64,000 bases of DNA from Holacanthus passer (Eukaryota > Chordata > Actinopteri > Pomacanthidae): positions 3,286,001-3,350,000 of the forward strand of contig JAFREQ010000030.1 of the NCBI GenBank assembly GCA_025331565.1, written 5' to 3'. The notes under the pieces are model-generated. The model searched no databases. It saw only the letters and a list, made by a program, of their open reading frames with translations, and had not been told where the DNA came from. A program made the translations under genes and the position numbers. This document shows positions 1-12,445 of the stretch, piece by piece. Within the stretch, counting starts at the first letter, position 1. Each line of letters begins with the position of its first letter.

Positions 1-3000
1 CAGTCAATCCTCATGCCAGCAGTCCTTCGCCCATATGGAGCTGCAAGTGTTTGTAATTGGTTCTCCAGCATCTGTCTGTGTAGCTGCTTGTGATGAGAAG
101 CCTAATTGGCTGTTGTGATGTGGAGAGTTAGATAAAATTATTGGGGCAAGTATGGGCAAATGAACTTCAAATCGATGGGGTAGCTGACGAAAAATAAAAC
201 AAGCCAAAACAAAATCAAGTCTTTCATAGGAAAAAAAAAAGGAAAAAGAGATGAAGGTGTGTGCAATTACTACATGTGAAGTCGGCCAGGGAAGAAGTCA
301 TTTCACACCCAGAGAGGCGGGTTTTTGAAGTGTGTGACTGAGAGAGAGGGTGCAAGAAACCGTGTGTGTATGTCTGTGTATGTGTGTGTGTTGTAGCCGC
401 TGTAGTGTGTAGAAGAAAGTACCAGCTGAGTTGGCAGCACAACCAAGAGTGACATCCCAACTTCCTCCAGCACCAATCTCTAACCCCCCCTCCTCAACAC
501 TGACTCAGCTGACTCCACATCTCCCCAAAATGGCTCTCCAAGCGTTTTTACTATTATTAAAAGTGGCATGAAGATGACTACCTGAAAATGCTGGCTACAT
601 TCCCACTAACACACAAAGACACATTTACCGGTGACATTTTTTTTTTGCAAGACAAGAAGAAAACGGTTGAGAATATCAGCGTTGTTTGCAGATCAAGGCT
701 GAAGTAGATCGATGGCAGAGGGCAGAAGTAATGAATTATATTTACTCTTATTACTGTAACAAAGTGTGTGTCCTTTTTTTTTGTTTTTCAAATCAGTCAT
801 TTTAGTTTTGCTTTTTTTTTTATCTCAAGTATTGCACTTCAAGTTGCATCTGTTACAGAGTAAAAACAAAAGGCACATGAAAAGTCATAAACTGAGTGAG
901 AATGGAACAAAAGAAAAGCAGCTGCAGCAGAGACAAAGCTGCTGGTGTGTCTGCAGCTGCAAGAGGGCTCCATGTCCAGAGAGGAGACGCTTCCGATACA
1001 AAACGACTACTAAAGATTTATGTTCACTGAGCAGCTTGTGAAAAGTGCAATAATGCAATATATTAAAGTATTATGTCATTATGGGTTAAGCTTAGGATCA
1101 TTATATTTTGGCATAGGTAAAGAAGATTCCTTAGTTAATCACTGGTTTAATGCACCACCCAGTAAGGATGCTAAGTCGCCAAAATCAAACACACCCACGA
1201 TGTTGTCTGGCTGAATGCTAAAATGCTCATGGTGGATCCTCCAGTAGTAACTTCTCTGTTCACTGAGGTGAGGTGTGTGAGGAGCTTCTCCTGTTTTGGA
1301 TCACTGTCACAGTTGTGACCGTCGAGCCTCAGTCACCTGAAAATGTCTGAAAACTATTTGAGTGGGACGGTTATATCACCCACTGAGAATGAACGAGCGG
1401 AGAGGTTGAACCCGGAGAGACGCTCAAGACTCACAGGATGACAGTCAGACAGGCGGTTGGAACGACCAACTCTCTGTGATGGTTAAGTTGCTCTTCAGAT
1501 GAGTACGTCAATGTTGCTGGGCAACATAGTGTTGTGTAAAAACTGTGCAGCTTTCTTTTCACTTTAAAATGTGTGTTTGTGTGGCTGCAGCCGCTGTGGA
1601 GTTTTTATTGTTACTAAATGTCTGTGTTGTCCGTTTGGTGGAGTTTTATTCTGCTGTTAAAGTGGGAGGTTATTTAATTTCTGTAGCCTATTAATGCTTG
1701 TTGTTCTCGCTGCTGTGTCCACAATTCTTTTTATTTATTTTTGGCCATTTTTGTTTAATTGAGTTGTGTCCACGTCTCTGGTTAAATCAAGTGAGGCCAC
1801 ACCGAGGAAGTTGGTTGTATAACTGATAATCAGTTGTACGGATAGGCTGCAAATGTCTGTCTATGGAAAAGAAATATATTGTTGGTTTGGAGATAACGGC
1901 TCTGTGATGTGTAAAATGTAGGGTATTGTTTACTCTGTACATTTTAACCAACCTACTTTTTACTTTTATCTAAGTCCATTTTAACACAAGCATTTTCACT
2001 TCTTCCTGAGTAATGTTACTTTACAACAGTTCTTTTACTTGAGCAAACTATTCTAGTATCTTTCCGCCCTTGTTAGTGTCGGTGTGCTCAGTGAAGGACA
2101 GTACTGAATAAACCTGTACACAGTCAATAGATTGTGTGGTGTGCAATACACAAGCTGTGTGTATGAATGTACAGTTTTGTCATTGGAGATGCAGCTGAAA
2201 CTAGTATTGACACAGGATGTGATATACTGGAACAAATCCTCTCACGATGATGTGTTGAGTCACTTTATTGGCTCGAACGATCAAATACACAACAAAGATC
2301 TTCAGGTTACTGTTCAGTGTAATGTACTTGTTCATATTCAGGTAATGAAGTAAGATCTGCAAAAGCAGCACAGAATCCATAAATTATTAAGTCATTCAAT
2401 AGAAAACCTAATTTACTTGTTTGACAGTACTCAATAAATTCACCCAGGCATTTCACTGCAAAAAAAAATCAAATTTAAATTATGTGAAAAAAGAGGTTCA
2501 GGGCTTTTACATTACCTGAATATTACATGAAACAGTGTGGAGGAGGAGGGAATCTACATATTGCTTCATAATGAAGAAGCCCTATTCATGTTCATGCATT
2601 AATTATGATGTAACATTTAAAGCGTGACCTGCTGCCGATACGGGCCTGCTCAGTGTAAATCAAGAGATATTATTGGCCCACAGCTTGTCTGACTGACTTC
2701 TTGAATGTAGCTGATTAAAAATTGAAAAGTCAGAGTGGGATTTTTAATATTGCAGGGTAAGAAACTAATATCAGATATTTCCTTTCCAGATAGATGTCTT
2801 ACTGTTACAGTGGACTGGCATTTCTGTGTAGCGCTTTGCCTTCCATAAAGACACCACAGAGGTCAGCTCATTACACTCACCTTGCTTCAGCTGGACGTTA
2901 CCTCTTGTCCAAAAGTTTGAATTTCATTAAATGTTAAGCAAATAAATTCCTATAGTGTAATAGTTAGAATAAGTGACTCCCACACCCCATCATGAGAGGA

Positions 3001-3360
3001 CTCAGTATTACAACTGTAAAGGCACCAGGAAACTGCTGTAACCTAAAGCACCATGTCATTAGTAGTGGATACATATAAAATATAGAAACATTTCTGTGTG
3101 AGGGTGTAGGTTTAATTTAGAGTTGGGGAGGACACAATTCACCTTTAAAGCAACATTGACCGTAAGTGAAAATGTATATTAAATTATTTGTTTAACCAGA
3201 AAAACAGAGTTGGCATCTTTATTTTTTATTTTTATTTTTTTTAAATCCCTGAGTGCTGTCTTCAGCAACAGCCTTCACCAATAAAAAAAAATGTATGCAA
3301 AGCGCTCAGTGAATCACATTAAGCTCATTGCTTTGACAACAAGGTAATGACTGAGGGTGA
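1..3360. other. Non-coding AT-rich stretch, no gene recognised
   Basis: Both strands are broken into short open frames (longest about 90 codons) with no domain that I recognise. The only clear structure is an imperfect GT tract near 359-394 and short T or A runs. The 2,600-2,720 part is high-complexity sequence without simple repeats and might be regulatory, but nothing in the sequence proves it. Confidence 0.6.
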
Positions 3361-4249
3361 CTGAGATGTGTGTATCAACATTTTTACCAGGTCTTCTTGC
3401 AGCTGGACAGTGAGAGAACAAATAGTGTACAAGCCATAGAATTGGCTACAAATGAAAAAAAAGCAAGCCATAGCATCGGTTATGAATTCAAAAAAAAGAG
3501 AAAAAAACAAGCCACCTATCCAACCACCCCAACCTCCTCCTTTTCCGCTCTTTATACGAGTTCACCTAGGCGCTCCGAAGCATTACAGTAGAGGGGCACC
3601 TCCACAAATGATGCATCATAGTTTGAAGCACAGGGCCACTGACCAAGCTGCCGTATTTTACATGCTGGGAGTGAGAACAGGCTGGTTCACACAGACCTGC
3701 TGTGTCCCTATCTGCCTAAAGACTGTGCCCACTGCTGTAGCAACACCTCCAGCGAGGCTGTTCAGATTCCTGGTAAGCTGTGAAATGAAAGCAGATGATG
3801 CAGAAACTTTAGCTGCCATCAAAGATTCCTTGAAATGGGCAGAAGCTGAACTTTGCAGAAAAAAAGGCCGACTTCCTGGAAACCACTGAACCTTCAGTGA
3901 CAGCTGGGTGTCACCAAAAAGTCCTGCCAATGAAACCATCAAACTTTTTCCAACATTGTTGTCATGTGTCTGTCGAACAACCAACTATTAGAGCTGGTAA
4001 TAAAAAAAAAGAAAATACTACTCGATGTTTAATGTTTAAAGGAGGACTTCACCATCCAAATGCCATTTTTACAGCCCTACTTACAGGTGCACTAATCAAT
4101 AATTTTTTTATTAATAATGACCATGTGGGGTATAATTTGAACGACTGTTGGTTTGACCACACATAAAAGCACCCTCCGCTGTAAAGAGGTGGTTTTATGA
4201 CAAACCCCTTTACTGGGCTGTTTGGATCCACTTGCTGTCATCAGCATCA
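3361..4249. other. Non-coding stretch with one unrecognised 145-codon open frame
   Basis: An open frame on the plus strand at 3,452-3,889 starts with a Lys-rich stretch encoded by A-runs and shows no motif, signal peptide or repeat. Its boundaries do not resemble exon edges. I treat it as chance or as part of an unidentified repeat that leads into the dispersed repeat at 4,250. An adjacent AT-rich part (4,090-4,120) holds runs such as TAATAATGA. Confidence 0.45.
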
Positions 4250-4495
4250 TTTCCAGCAGCAGGCAGCTGTTTTCAAGCATCTGTTAAATTGACTGTTTGC
4301 TATTTTCTCAGCACTGAGCTGCAGAGGGACAAGGTTTGTGACTGGCTGGTGAACATAATGGAGCCAAATTCTCTTCTAGAGATGGTAGAGACCAAAACAA
4401 AGCTTAAAGGAGAGTGAATATTGGATTGACATTTATCAAGTGCACACAAATACAACTCACCGTCTCTATTTGCTCTTTGTCTGCTGGATATGTGA
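4250..4495 (+). repeat. Dispersed teleost repeat, family D, plus-oriented copy
   Basis: This segment matches the reverse complement of 32,900-33,145 at several ordered blocks: TTTCCAGCAGC near the start, then GACTGGCTGGTGAACAT (GACTGCCTGGTGAACAT in the other copy), then AGTGAATATTG. A third fragment at 9,728-9,800 matches the block GAGACCAAAACAAAGC in reverse. From memory the family is common in percomorph genomes, often reading TGGTGAACATAGTGGAGC in the centre. No coding capacity or termini are visible, so its class is unknown. Confidence 0.7.
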
Positions 4496-5659
4496 ATTGC
4501 TAACATGGTGGTCATAGCCTTTTTTTTATTTTGATGTTGTGTGTTTTGAGCTTCAAGTGGCCCAGAAAAAGCAATAAAGTCAGGTTTAAGATTGATCCTT
4601 CAGTGTCTAACGTCCTCCCAAAACACCCTGTTTGAAAAGGAAATACATCACAATAAGGAAGTATTGATATCATTCCGTGGGACCTTTAACTTGGACAAGG
4701 ACACAGCAAACAAGAAATTATTGCCACCAGGTGGTTTTGTCTGAGACTGTCAGGAGGAATGCATTGCTTAAATTATCTGCCATCTCCAAGATCCATCTCT
4801 GTAGTGCATGAATAGTGGGACAAAGTTGATTCTAAGACCAGCAATGAATGCAATGACTGGGTACAGGAGCTCAGTTTGTCCTCAGTGAAGGCTGCGAGGG
4901 ACAGAAGGCCTCACCTGTAAGCACATCAACCATGCTGACATCTCACTGATCTATAAGGAGTTCGAGGTAGATTGTGTGTTGAGTGTGACACAGCCTTGAC
5001 AACTACTATGAGGGTCAGGTCACAGTGATAGCAGCAGGGATACCATTAAAGTCTATTGTCACTGTAAGAAAGAGCCACATTTGTTCATGTTCTGAATCAG
5101 ACCGCGAGAGGACATGAAGACACTCCCCATTGTTTTTGTGTGCAGTCCCAGCCGAGAAGAATTCCCCGAAATGATGATGGCAATGATGACACGACCCCGC
5201 AATTGATAAAGACCAATTCATGTTGAATGCTTGTTTCAGCATCCCAGCAGGCACAGCACAGCCGGATGTAGAATGATGACCGCGATGAGACCGGGGCTTC
5301 AGAGAGTGGAAACAAGGTCATCCTGGAACTGAAGTCATCGCCTTAATACAGCTTCAGCAGATCTGTATCAGGACCCTGACTGACTGAGAATGTACATGCA
5401 AAGGAAAGGCCTGTGTGAAATAGATAAGGTTTTACTGCTCATTAGCAATAGAGATATAGCCTCTATAACACTACTTTAAAAGTACACAGAAATGTGTGTA
5501 CAAATACATCAGTTAACACGCTTATAATTCCCTACACAATAACAATCATAGACATAAAACACAACATGTTCTCCTATTCTTACTGGATGGTATTTCACTT
5601 AAATGGAGCACAGAGGAGGTAAACATTCTTTGGCCTGAGTCATCAACCCTAATGCACCC

Positions 5660-5663
<4 letters not shown>
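4496..5663. other. Non-coding stretch, nothing recognised
   Basis: Frames are short on both strands, with no repeat shared with the rest of the window and no domain. Sequence at 4,740-5,330 is of ordinary complexity. Confidence 0.5.

Positions 5664-5699
<36 letters not shown>
5664..5699. repeat. (CA)18 microsatellite
   Basis: A pure dinucleotide run of 36 bases. On the minus strand it produces a run of Val-Cys codons inside an otherwise meaningless open frame. Confidence 0.97.
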
Positions 5700-5700
<1 letters not shown>

Positions 5701-7695
5701 TAAGCCTTTGTCCCTCATTCGTGCCCATCAATAGCTGCTGTCCAATTTCCTCAGAGGACAGGTTAGTCATGAATTGTCACTAACCAATGGGAGAAGGCGT
5801 AGGTGTGAGTCATGCTTGTCAGAGGTGAGTGAGTGACAGCTGAGACTGTGGCAAGGTTAACATAAGAACATTGTGCACGTTATCACTGGTAGTTTCTGCC
5901 TATGTAGGTCTGCCTGCTTATTTCTGCCGCTCAGACCCGGTAGAATAATAATAGCACATCTTTTTAGAATACAATTATTCTGCTATCAGTAGAAAATTGG
6001 TGTTGTAATTGCAAGCCAGGACAACTGCTGGTATTTGGCAACGTATTTGCAGAATGTACATTCATTAGTGAAATCCGCATAAACCTTAAAAGTTCAGTGG
6101 ATTAGTGTTGGCAACGGCGCTTTGCTTTGAGCCAGGGGATTAAAAATGAATAAATAAAATGCAATAAATAAAAGGATAAAGAATGCTATATGAAATAAAA
6201 TGTTGAAATGACCCCGGTGAGCATTCTTACATAGCGCCTTGACTACAAGCCAGTTATGAAATTCTGTTGCCGTACTCATTGCTTATTTCAGCATAGGAGT
6301 AAATGGAAAGGCAAGCTCGCTGACAAATGACGAATGGGGTAACACTGTATGAGAGCTAATTGTTGTAAAGGAAATACCTACTTAATGGCCATATTGGCAT
6401 GCTTCCCTCTTATGAGATGAATAAAATGTCTGTTCGCCTCCAAGCGAAAGTCAATTTAGCTGAAATGTCCGAGCGGTCTGGTCTCTCTGGGCTTCCCGGG
6501 TTTGTGCCGCACTGAGCAGGACCTGCTCCTCTCACATTTTCTGTTTTTCTTTCTGTCTTGTTCTTTCTCTCAGTACCCATCACATTCCCCTTCCTTCCTC
6601 CTTCTCTATTCCGTGTATCTAAGCAGTGTCTATTGGAGAGTTATGAATTAGTGATGAGTTAATACTAAGATGAATTATTGTGATGGTTTATTCAGCGAGG
6701 GTGCTGCTCTGCTGTCGGTGTGTATGTTGGACTGTGTGCTCCGGCTTGTCATGAAGGCCGCGTGAGTTCGACAGTTCAAACTCATGTGCGTGCGCACACA
6801 CACATGCCAAATGCACTTGTGCGCGCTCGCACCAAAGTGGTGTTCATAAAAGGATTATGATTAGCGTCCCGACTCAATGTGTCCTTTTAAAGCATGCGGG
6901 TCTGACAACAGCAAAAAGGAGCACAGCCGCAACCCTTTGGCCCATCTGCTGTCTCTACAATCTCGACTTTAGTCCATCTCCTGCCTTCTTCGGACCATGC
7001 TTTGGCATTGCTCATGACTTATTTAGACAGGAGGGAAGCCACAAGGAGTACAATCGCAGGGGCGCGCCAGTGAGAAAGCAAGACACAACAAGAGAAGGCC
7101 AGAAGAAGTAGCACATACAACTGTTAACTATTCATTACGGTGACTAATTAAACATTTACTGCTTTTTCAAAGCGTAGCCCTGAATACCAGAGCCATGGGG
7201 GAGGAGTGGGTGTTGGTTTGAATTACAGATATAATGCCAGAAAATTACTCAAATGTCAATGTGAAAATGTCTTATTGGCTCTTTGTCCCTGCTCTTCTGG
7301 AAATGAACTGAAGTCTTTTTAAAGCTGTAATCCATATCTAATAACATACTCAAGCCACAGCCAAGATGAAGGAGCATGAAGTTTCTCATTTGTTAAGTGT
7401 TTTTACTTCTTTCCCTTTGGTGCAATGCAATATGCCAGACAGGTAATATAAATGTGTGTGTTTGTTCTTTTCACTTAAAGGGGTGCTGCATTTTGCATTA
7501 CACCCAAAGGATCCAAACTGATGCAGCAGAGCCAGATCTGGTGCCTTTTAATGCATTCTTCTTCCTCGTCAAACCCTGATGTCTACATTAACTATATACA
7601 ACTCGACCGCTGACAGCTCGGTGAGAGATTCAGGTGTTATGCTAGTAAGACCTAATGTAGCCTCGGGTCGATAGCCTCAATCAGAGATGAGGACC
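5700..7695. other. Non-coding stretch with possible conserved regulatory sequence
   Basis: No gene recognised. The part from about 6,360 to 6,740 is high-complexity, free of simple repeats and carries several ATTA/TAAT cores (for example around 6,640-6,680), the look of many vertebrate conserved non-coding elements. This is an impression from composition only. A short mixed CA/GCGC stretch lies at about 6,785-6,830. Confidence 0.4.
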
Positions 7696-7717
7696 TTTTT
7701 TTTTTTTTTTTTTTTTT
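7696..7717. repeat. Poly-T tract, 22 bases
   Basis: Uninterrupted T run. It could be the reversed A-tail of an old retrocopy, but no recognisable body was found to its left or right. Confidence 0.9.
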
Positions 7718-9727
7718 CCATTTCAAATTCACAATCTTCAGCTGTGACTCAAGCAACATCACTTGAGGCGATTCCTCAGACTTCACATAGCTCCCTCTGG
7801 AGCCACCAAAAGCTTAACACAGCTTTTTTTTTCCATGCATGTATTAGTATTCCCTGAGAACTGTAAACAGATTTTGATGCATAAAATCAGTGCGGTTCTC
7901 CTCTAAATGACAGTAAAAGTTAGACAGCATTAACCCTGCAAACACAATATTAGTATCAGAGCTTCTCTAACCACAGTAGACAGATGTAATAACGATTTAC
8001 GTCAAATAAAAATATTATGTCTGTCAGTTTCAAGATGCTCCTCCGTTTCTCCAGGTGCTGCATCTTCCACAGTGCATGCATATTTGCAGAGATGGCAGGT
8101 ATGTAATCAACATAATCATAAATAAAAGTTTTGCACACATCAGCTGGAAGAGACAGTCCTGCCACATTCTGCTGAATCATCAAGATGCGCCTGCTTGTTG
8201 TTTTCAAGAGCAAGATAATAAAAGCAGCGGGTTTCTTTTATTTTTTTTTTTGGATGACTTTATTAATTTCACAAGACAAGTTGAAAGAAAACAAGAATGT
8301 CAAGGTTGGTTTGATGTACACAAAATGTTTTAGCTATTGAGCCTTTTGATTTGTTTTCCAAAATGCACGTAAAATACAAAAGCCTTCTTCTATTCACATG
8401 TAGATGTTCTTTGCCTGCCACAAGCTTGGCAGCCTGTCAGACTCAAACTGTGGTCATTTGGAAATTGGAAGGTGAGTTTAATACAAAACAGGAGCCGGAC
8501 ATAAAACCAATCTGTTAAAGCTGTTGTGCTTTTTCACAAGTCACCTTCACCTCATCATCCAGAACTTATGTTTCCGATCAAAATTCGGTCTAATTTGCAT
8601 TTCTACTGTTTGTGATTTTGTTACACAAAATTAGCAGAGAAAATCTCATACTGTCATAAAGTCAATTGTGGATGGAACAAGCCGGTATGCGCTCGCCCTA
8701 CACCACTGAGGAAGCGTTTTGTGAAAGAGCGGCAATAAAGACTACGACACCATTAAAATAATGAACGGCAAATATTACTTGAAGCTAAGGGAAGTTTTCA
8801 AGTCTCATGTGCATAATTTTTTATGGTGTGCCAAAATGAATGGAAACCCGTAACTGCCTGGAAGGGAGAACAACATTCAGCCTGAGAAAACGAACATGGA
8901 AAACATGCAACACTGGCTGGGTTTTCAATAAAAGCAAAATTGCAGCGATTTTCAGTCTATTATGCTCATGATTTTCTTACAAGCAATAATAATAGATTTT
9001 TAGAGTATGAGTATTTTCGTAGTTCATGGTTTGGGAAATAGGCAGTATTACATTTTACCATTGACGTAGCAATGTAGAAATTATAGTTTAAGCCACAGTG
9101 TGGATGTGTAATGGTGATAAAGTACATGCTACTAATGCAGCTGTTTATGATCTCCCATCACTTTCTATTGAGTGTGTTTAATGCACAACACCTATACCAG
9201 ACTTTTAAGGCAAGTACAGTATGTGAGACCCTCTTTCTGAGAATGTGTTTGTCCTTCAAGAGCCGCCAACCACGAAGCAACTTAAGTTTCATTTATTTTG
9301 TTTTTCATCCATGATTTCCGGCTTTTGAAGTTTTCACTTGAAAACCACTCAGCGATTTCTGGTGCTTTCATTCGTCAGATGAAACAGTGTGCACCAAATC
9401 AATTAACGCAGCGTGAGCTCGATAAGGAAGGTCGTTTGGCATTGTGTGGGCCGACATTTCCAAAAGTTCTTAATTTTTTTTTTAAGCTGGTCTAGGATAT
9501 CTTTCAAAAGTTTCCAAGGGTTGGTGTATTCAAGCAAAAATGTCAAGAACAGATTCTGTGCGCCAATGATGTGTTTCTGTGTGGTTGATAAATGATATTT
9601 ATTATTCTACAGTTTAAAAAATTAACCATTAAAGGCATTTAAAAGCAGGTTGTTATTCCAAAGTGCTGCTGCCCTCTAGAGAAAAGGTTACAGAGAAACA
9701 TAATCATTCATTTGGTTTTCACTGGAT
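7718..9727. other. Non-coding stretch, no gene recognised
   Basis: The minus-strand frame at 7,956-8,213 (85 codons) has an unbiased composition and lies in high-complexity sequence (8,030-8,220), but it has no recognised domain and no convincing splice sites. The rest is AT-rich with short frames. Possible conserved non-coding DNA, not demonstrable here. Confidence 0.45.
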
Positions 9728-9800
9728 CAATTCCAGTTTCGCTCTCCTTTTAGCTCTGTTTCGCTCTCCACCAACTCCTTACACGTAGTCATTTCTAGCG
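9728..9800 (-). repeat. Dispersed teleost repeat, family D, short fragment
   Basis: Read on the minus strand, the segment gives AGTTGGTGGAGAGCGAAAC followed by AGAGCTAAAAGGAGAG. This aligns with GATGGTAGAGACCAAAAC and AAAGCTTAAAGGAGAGTG in the copy at 4,250-4,495. A 12-base direct repeat (GTTTCGCTCTCC) within the fragment is a local duplication. Confidence 0.6.
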
Positions 9801-10923
9801 CTAAAGTCTGCATTCCAAACATGTTTATAATGGCCGCAGCCCAGCAACGTTTGTGCCCTGTATTTTGAATTGGCAGCAGCAGGGTAGAATTTCAGCAACC
9901 GCTACCTCCAATCTTACCAACCACTGAAAACAGAGCTGACAGCTACAACAGCTCTCTGTCTGAAAGCACCTTTAGACTTTAGGAATTTAGACTAACTGAG
10001 GCATCATGATAATTAAAAACTGAGATACAATGTACACAATGTACACAATATTAACCATCTCTTCGTAATAGATCCTTCTTTTTCTCACTTTCTTTCTCAC
10101 AGCTAGACAGACAGACTCCCACACTGACACGCCAAATGCTGAATGGGCACTTTCTTTTTTTTCCCTCTTGGACCTCTGGGCATAGTCTGTCCCGTGGGAA
10201 CTTAACAGAGGAGATAACCAATGACTGACCTTCATTAGACCGGGAGCACAAAGAGAGAGCGGAACCAGCTGAGGTGGAGAAGGCATGGAGAAAAGTTTAT
10301 TGTGCTGCCTGCGCATGAACATGCAAACACAAAGGTTCAGCGGCATATGTCCATGCGCCTGCCTGTTTTATTTGCAAAAGACTGTGAGCCCCACAAATCC
10401 AGCACATGACTGAATGCCATTTTAATGAGCGTTTGCACCTGTGTCCTACCAATAAACAATCATTTAGTCCTACAACATCTCAGTGCATCACTCTGTATGT
10501 AAATAATGGTGCTGCTCATTGAGATGACTGCAGTGAGAGATCAAGCTAATGTTAGCATCTTCACTGGGACCATTTAGCACGCGGCTAATAGCTTCCCTCC
10601 GCGGGAGGCCATCAGAGCTCTGCGTCGGCCGCCCTCCGAATGGCTGCGCAGCCCATGCCGGCATTGGCAGGCGAGCTCAGTGTGTTTCATCTGGGAGAAA
10701 TGAATAGATGAAAATGTACACATAACCCACACACAGAGATACACACAGACACGCAGAGTTTATTTCTTCCAGGGGACGTGAATATATGGCAGTTGAGATC
10801 CATTAGCTGTAAACATGTAGAATCTGTCTGCCGAACAGAAGGCGTCTCAGCGGGGAGCCAGCCCGCGTTGTGGAGGTGTAATAGTTTTGATGAAGAGTAT
10901 GTGCGCACGTGCATAGGTGCATG
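9801..10923. other. Non-coding stretch with a GC-rich patch
   Basis: About 100 bases near 10,575-10,675 are distinctly GC- and CpG-rich compared with their surroundings (CCGCGGGAGG, GTCGGCCGCC). No open frame or promoter motif set accompanies the patch. A minus-strand frame of 119 codons (9,987-10,346) has no recognisable domain. Confidence 0.45.
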
Positions 10924-10961
10924 TTTGTGTGTGTGTATGTGTGTGTGTGTGCATGCGTGTG
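10924..10961. repeat. Interrupted (TG)n microsatellite
   Basis: TG dinucleotides broken by TA and CATGCG. Confidence 0.9.
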
Positions 10962-11013
10962 CAAAGTCTAACATGTGCATGTGTCTGAACCTCCTTGTTT
11001 TCAGTCAGTTTGA

Positions 11014-11223
11014 CACTCTTGCAGGGCTTGTTATGGCCTCCAGAAGCACAGCTACCTCTGTGGGGGCGAAAACTGTAAAGGTCCCATTAAGTGTGCTGGG
11101 CACCACAGCAGGCATCCAAACATCTGTGACCTTTGTGTAAAACAAACAAGGAAAGCTTCTGGAGGAAGAGTTAGAAATTACATTCCAACCCTCCTTCCCT
11201 CTTCACGAAGAAGACAAAGGTGA
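11014..11223 (+). other. Candidate Cys/His-rich open frame, possible exon or transposase relic
   Basis: The frame starts after a stop at 11,011-11,013 and ends at TGA 11,221-11,223 (69 codons). It contains CRAC near residues 3-6, then LCGGENCKG, KCAGHH and a closing ICDLC, which gives seven Cys and several His with zinc-finger-like CxxC spacing. A pyrimidine-rich acceptor-like site (CCTCCTTGTTTTCAG) ends at 11,004 and another AG lies at 11,024. A good donor-like site (AAAG then GTGAAG) lies at about 11,218. The stop at 11,011 means only the second acceptor keeps this frame open. I do not recognise the family. It could be an exon, a transposon zinc ribbon or chance. Confidence 0.25.
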
Positions 11224-11700
11224 AGCAAGCTGCAAAAAGCCTGGACGAAGGAGTTGTGTCAGGTCATTTCGACCGCTGAGAAGAGAAAAACTGTCAAATA
11301 AAAGTTTTTCAGAAGTTGTACTTGTTGCACGACACTGAAATGATGGAGAAAAATCTGAGTGAAAACTAATTATTTTCTGAAGTAAATTCTCATTTCTCCC
11401 AACAAGCACCATCAGTATGGGGCTATCTGTCTGCATTGCTGTTTGTTAATTGCTAGTGTTTTAAAATGTATTTTTAAATTTACTTATATTACTTGAATTA
11501 TTAACAGCTATTTAAAGAAATACAGTAAATGCACAGTTTATGACATATTATTCCAGTTCTTCCACTTCAGTTATATCAGAACAACTCATTTATTTAGTTA
11601 TTTAGTCCAATTATCTTTAATAAGAAGAATATATAAATAACACTGTGAAAACAGTGTGAACATACTAAAGCCCATATGCACTTTAAAAACATTATTAATA
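11224..11700. other. AT-rich non-coding stretch
   Basis: Mostly AT-rich DNA with frequent stops in all frames and no repeat or motif recognised. Confidence 0.6.
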
Positions 11701-11745
11701 GCTGTAATCATTCCTTCTGTCCATACTGACTGTGAAGTGATCCCT
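11701..11745 (+). repeat. Fragment related to the fold-back element at 22.3-22.9 kb
   Basis: CTGACTGTGAAGTGATCCC aligns with CTGGCTGTGAAGAGATCCC in the left arm of the element at 22,345-22,909. From memory the preceding GCTGTAATCATTCC also belongs to this teleost family. The fragment is short, so the call rests on one block plus recollection. Confidence 0.5.
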
Positions 11746-12239
11746 TTGTGACTGAGCTAAGAGACGAGGCGCAAAGTCTACACTCTGAGTTCTGTGTAAA
11801 TGTAGGAAATTGGATTTTTAATTGCACAGCATGTTTCAAAAATTATTAGTACCTGACTGGAAAGCCTCCATGTGTAAACTGTGTATTTGTAAGGTTCAAG
11901 TTTAAAACTCATCTCTTCTTCTACAGTTCATCTGTCTGATTATTCATCACCATTTATTACATTTATTTTGTTTCTGCGAATAGTTTGTCAATGTACATGT
12001 CAATATAGAAATGTCACCATACTTGTGCTTATAAAGTTGTTTAAACGCTCCGAGCTTCATATTACCTTCTATTTGTTCCATTTGTGCAGAAATCCACGTG
12101 GGAGGTTTTATTGACGTGGAGGTTCTGCTTTATTATGCGTCCCTGTCAGATTAAATAGAGATCGGCTCCAAAGAGATCCCATTGACACGACATCATCATT
12201 AAGACAACGCAGAAGCCGTTGGTTGTGCAAAGCTGCGTT
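11746..12239. other. Non-coding stretch between two repeat fragments
   Basis: AT-rich, with no frame of interest. It may include diverged interior of the same repeat family that flanks it, but no block could be aligned by eye. Confidence 0.45.
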
Positions 12240-12445
12240 CTGAAGTTCGCGAGGCTTTAGCAGTCTGCGGTAGCCAAATCAAGTGGGTATCTTGCAAAGT
12301 TTCCTTGCTGAGCCTCTGTGGAGAAGCACTTCTTGGCAGTCACACGCGAGTTTGTTGCCAAGACAAAACACCAACAGTAAACCTACACACGGCTGCCAGG
12401 ACAAAGATACACACTTGATTTTGCAACCTCAGACTGCTGAAGTTT
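12240..12445 (+). repeat. Diverged copy of the fold-back family seen at 22.3-22.9 kb
   Basis: GAGGCTTTAGCAGTC (12,251-12,265) and the closing AGACTGCTGAAG (12,431-12,442) occur in the same order and at similar spacing as in the 22.5-22.7 kb copy (GAGGCTTTAGCAGTC, GACTGCTGAAGCC). The intervening TCAAGTGGGTATCTT and CACTTGATT also correspond. The two ends are inverted repeats of each other (12 of 13 positions), which confirms a fold-back organisation. The outer parts of the arms are missing or too diverged. Confidence 0.7.
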
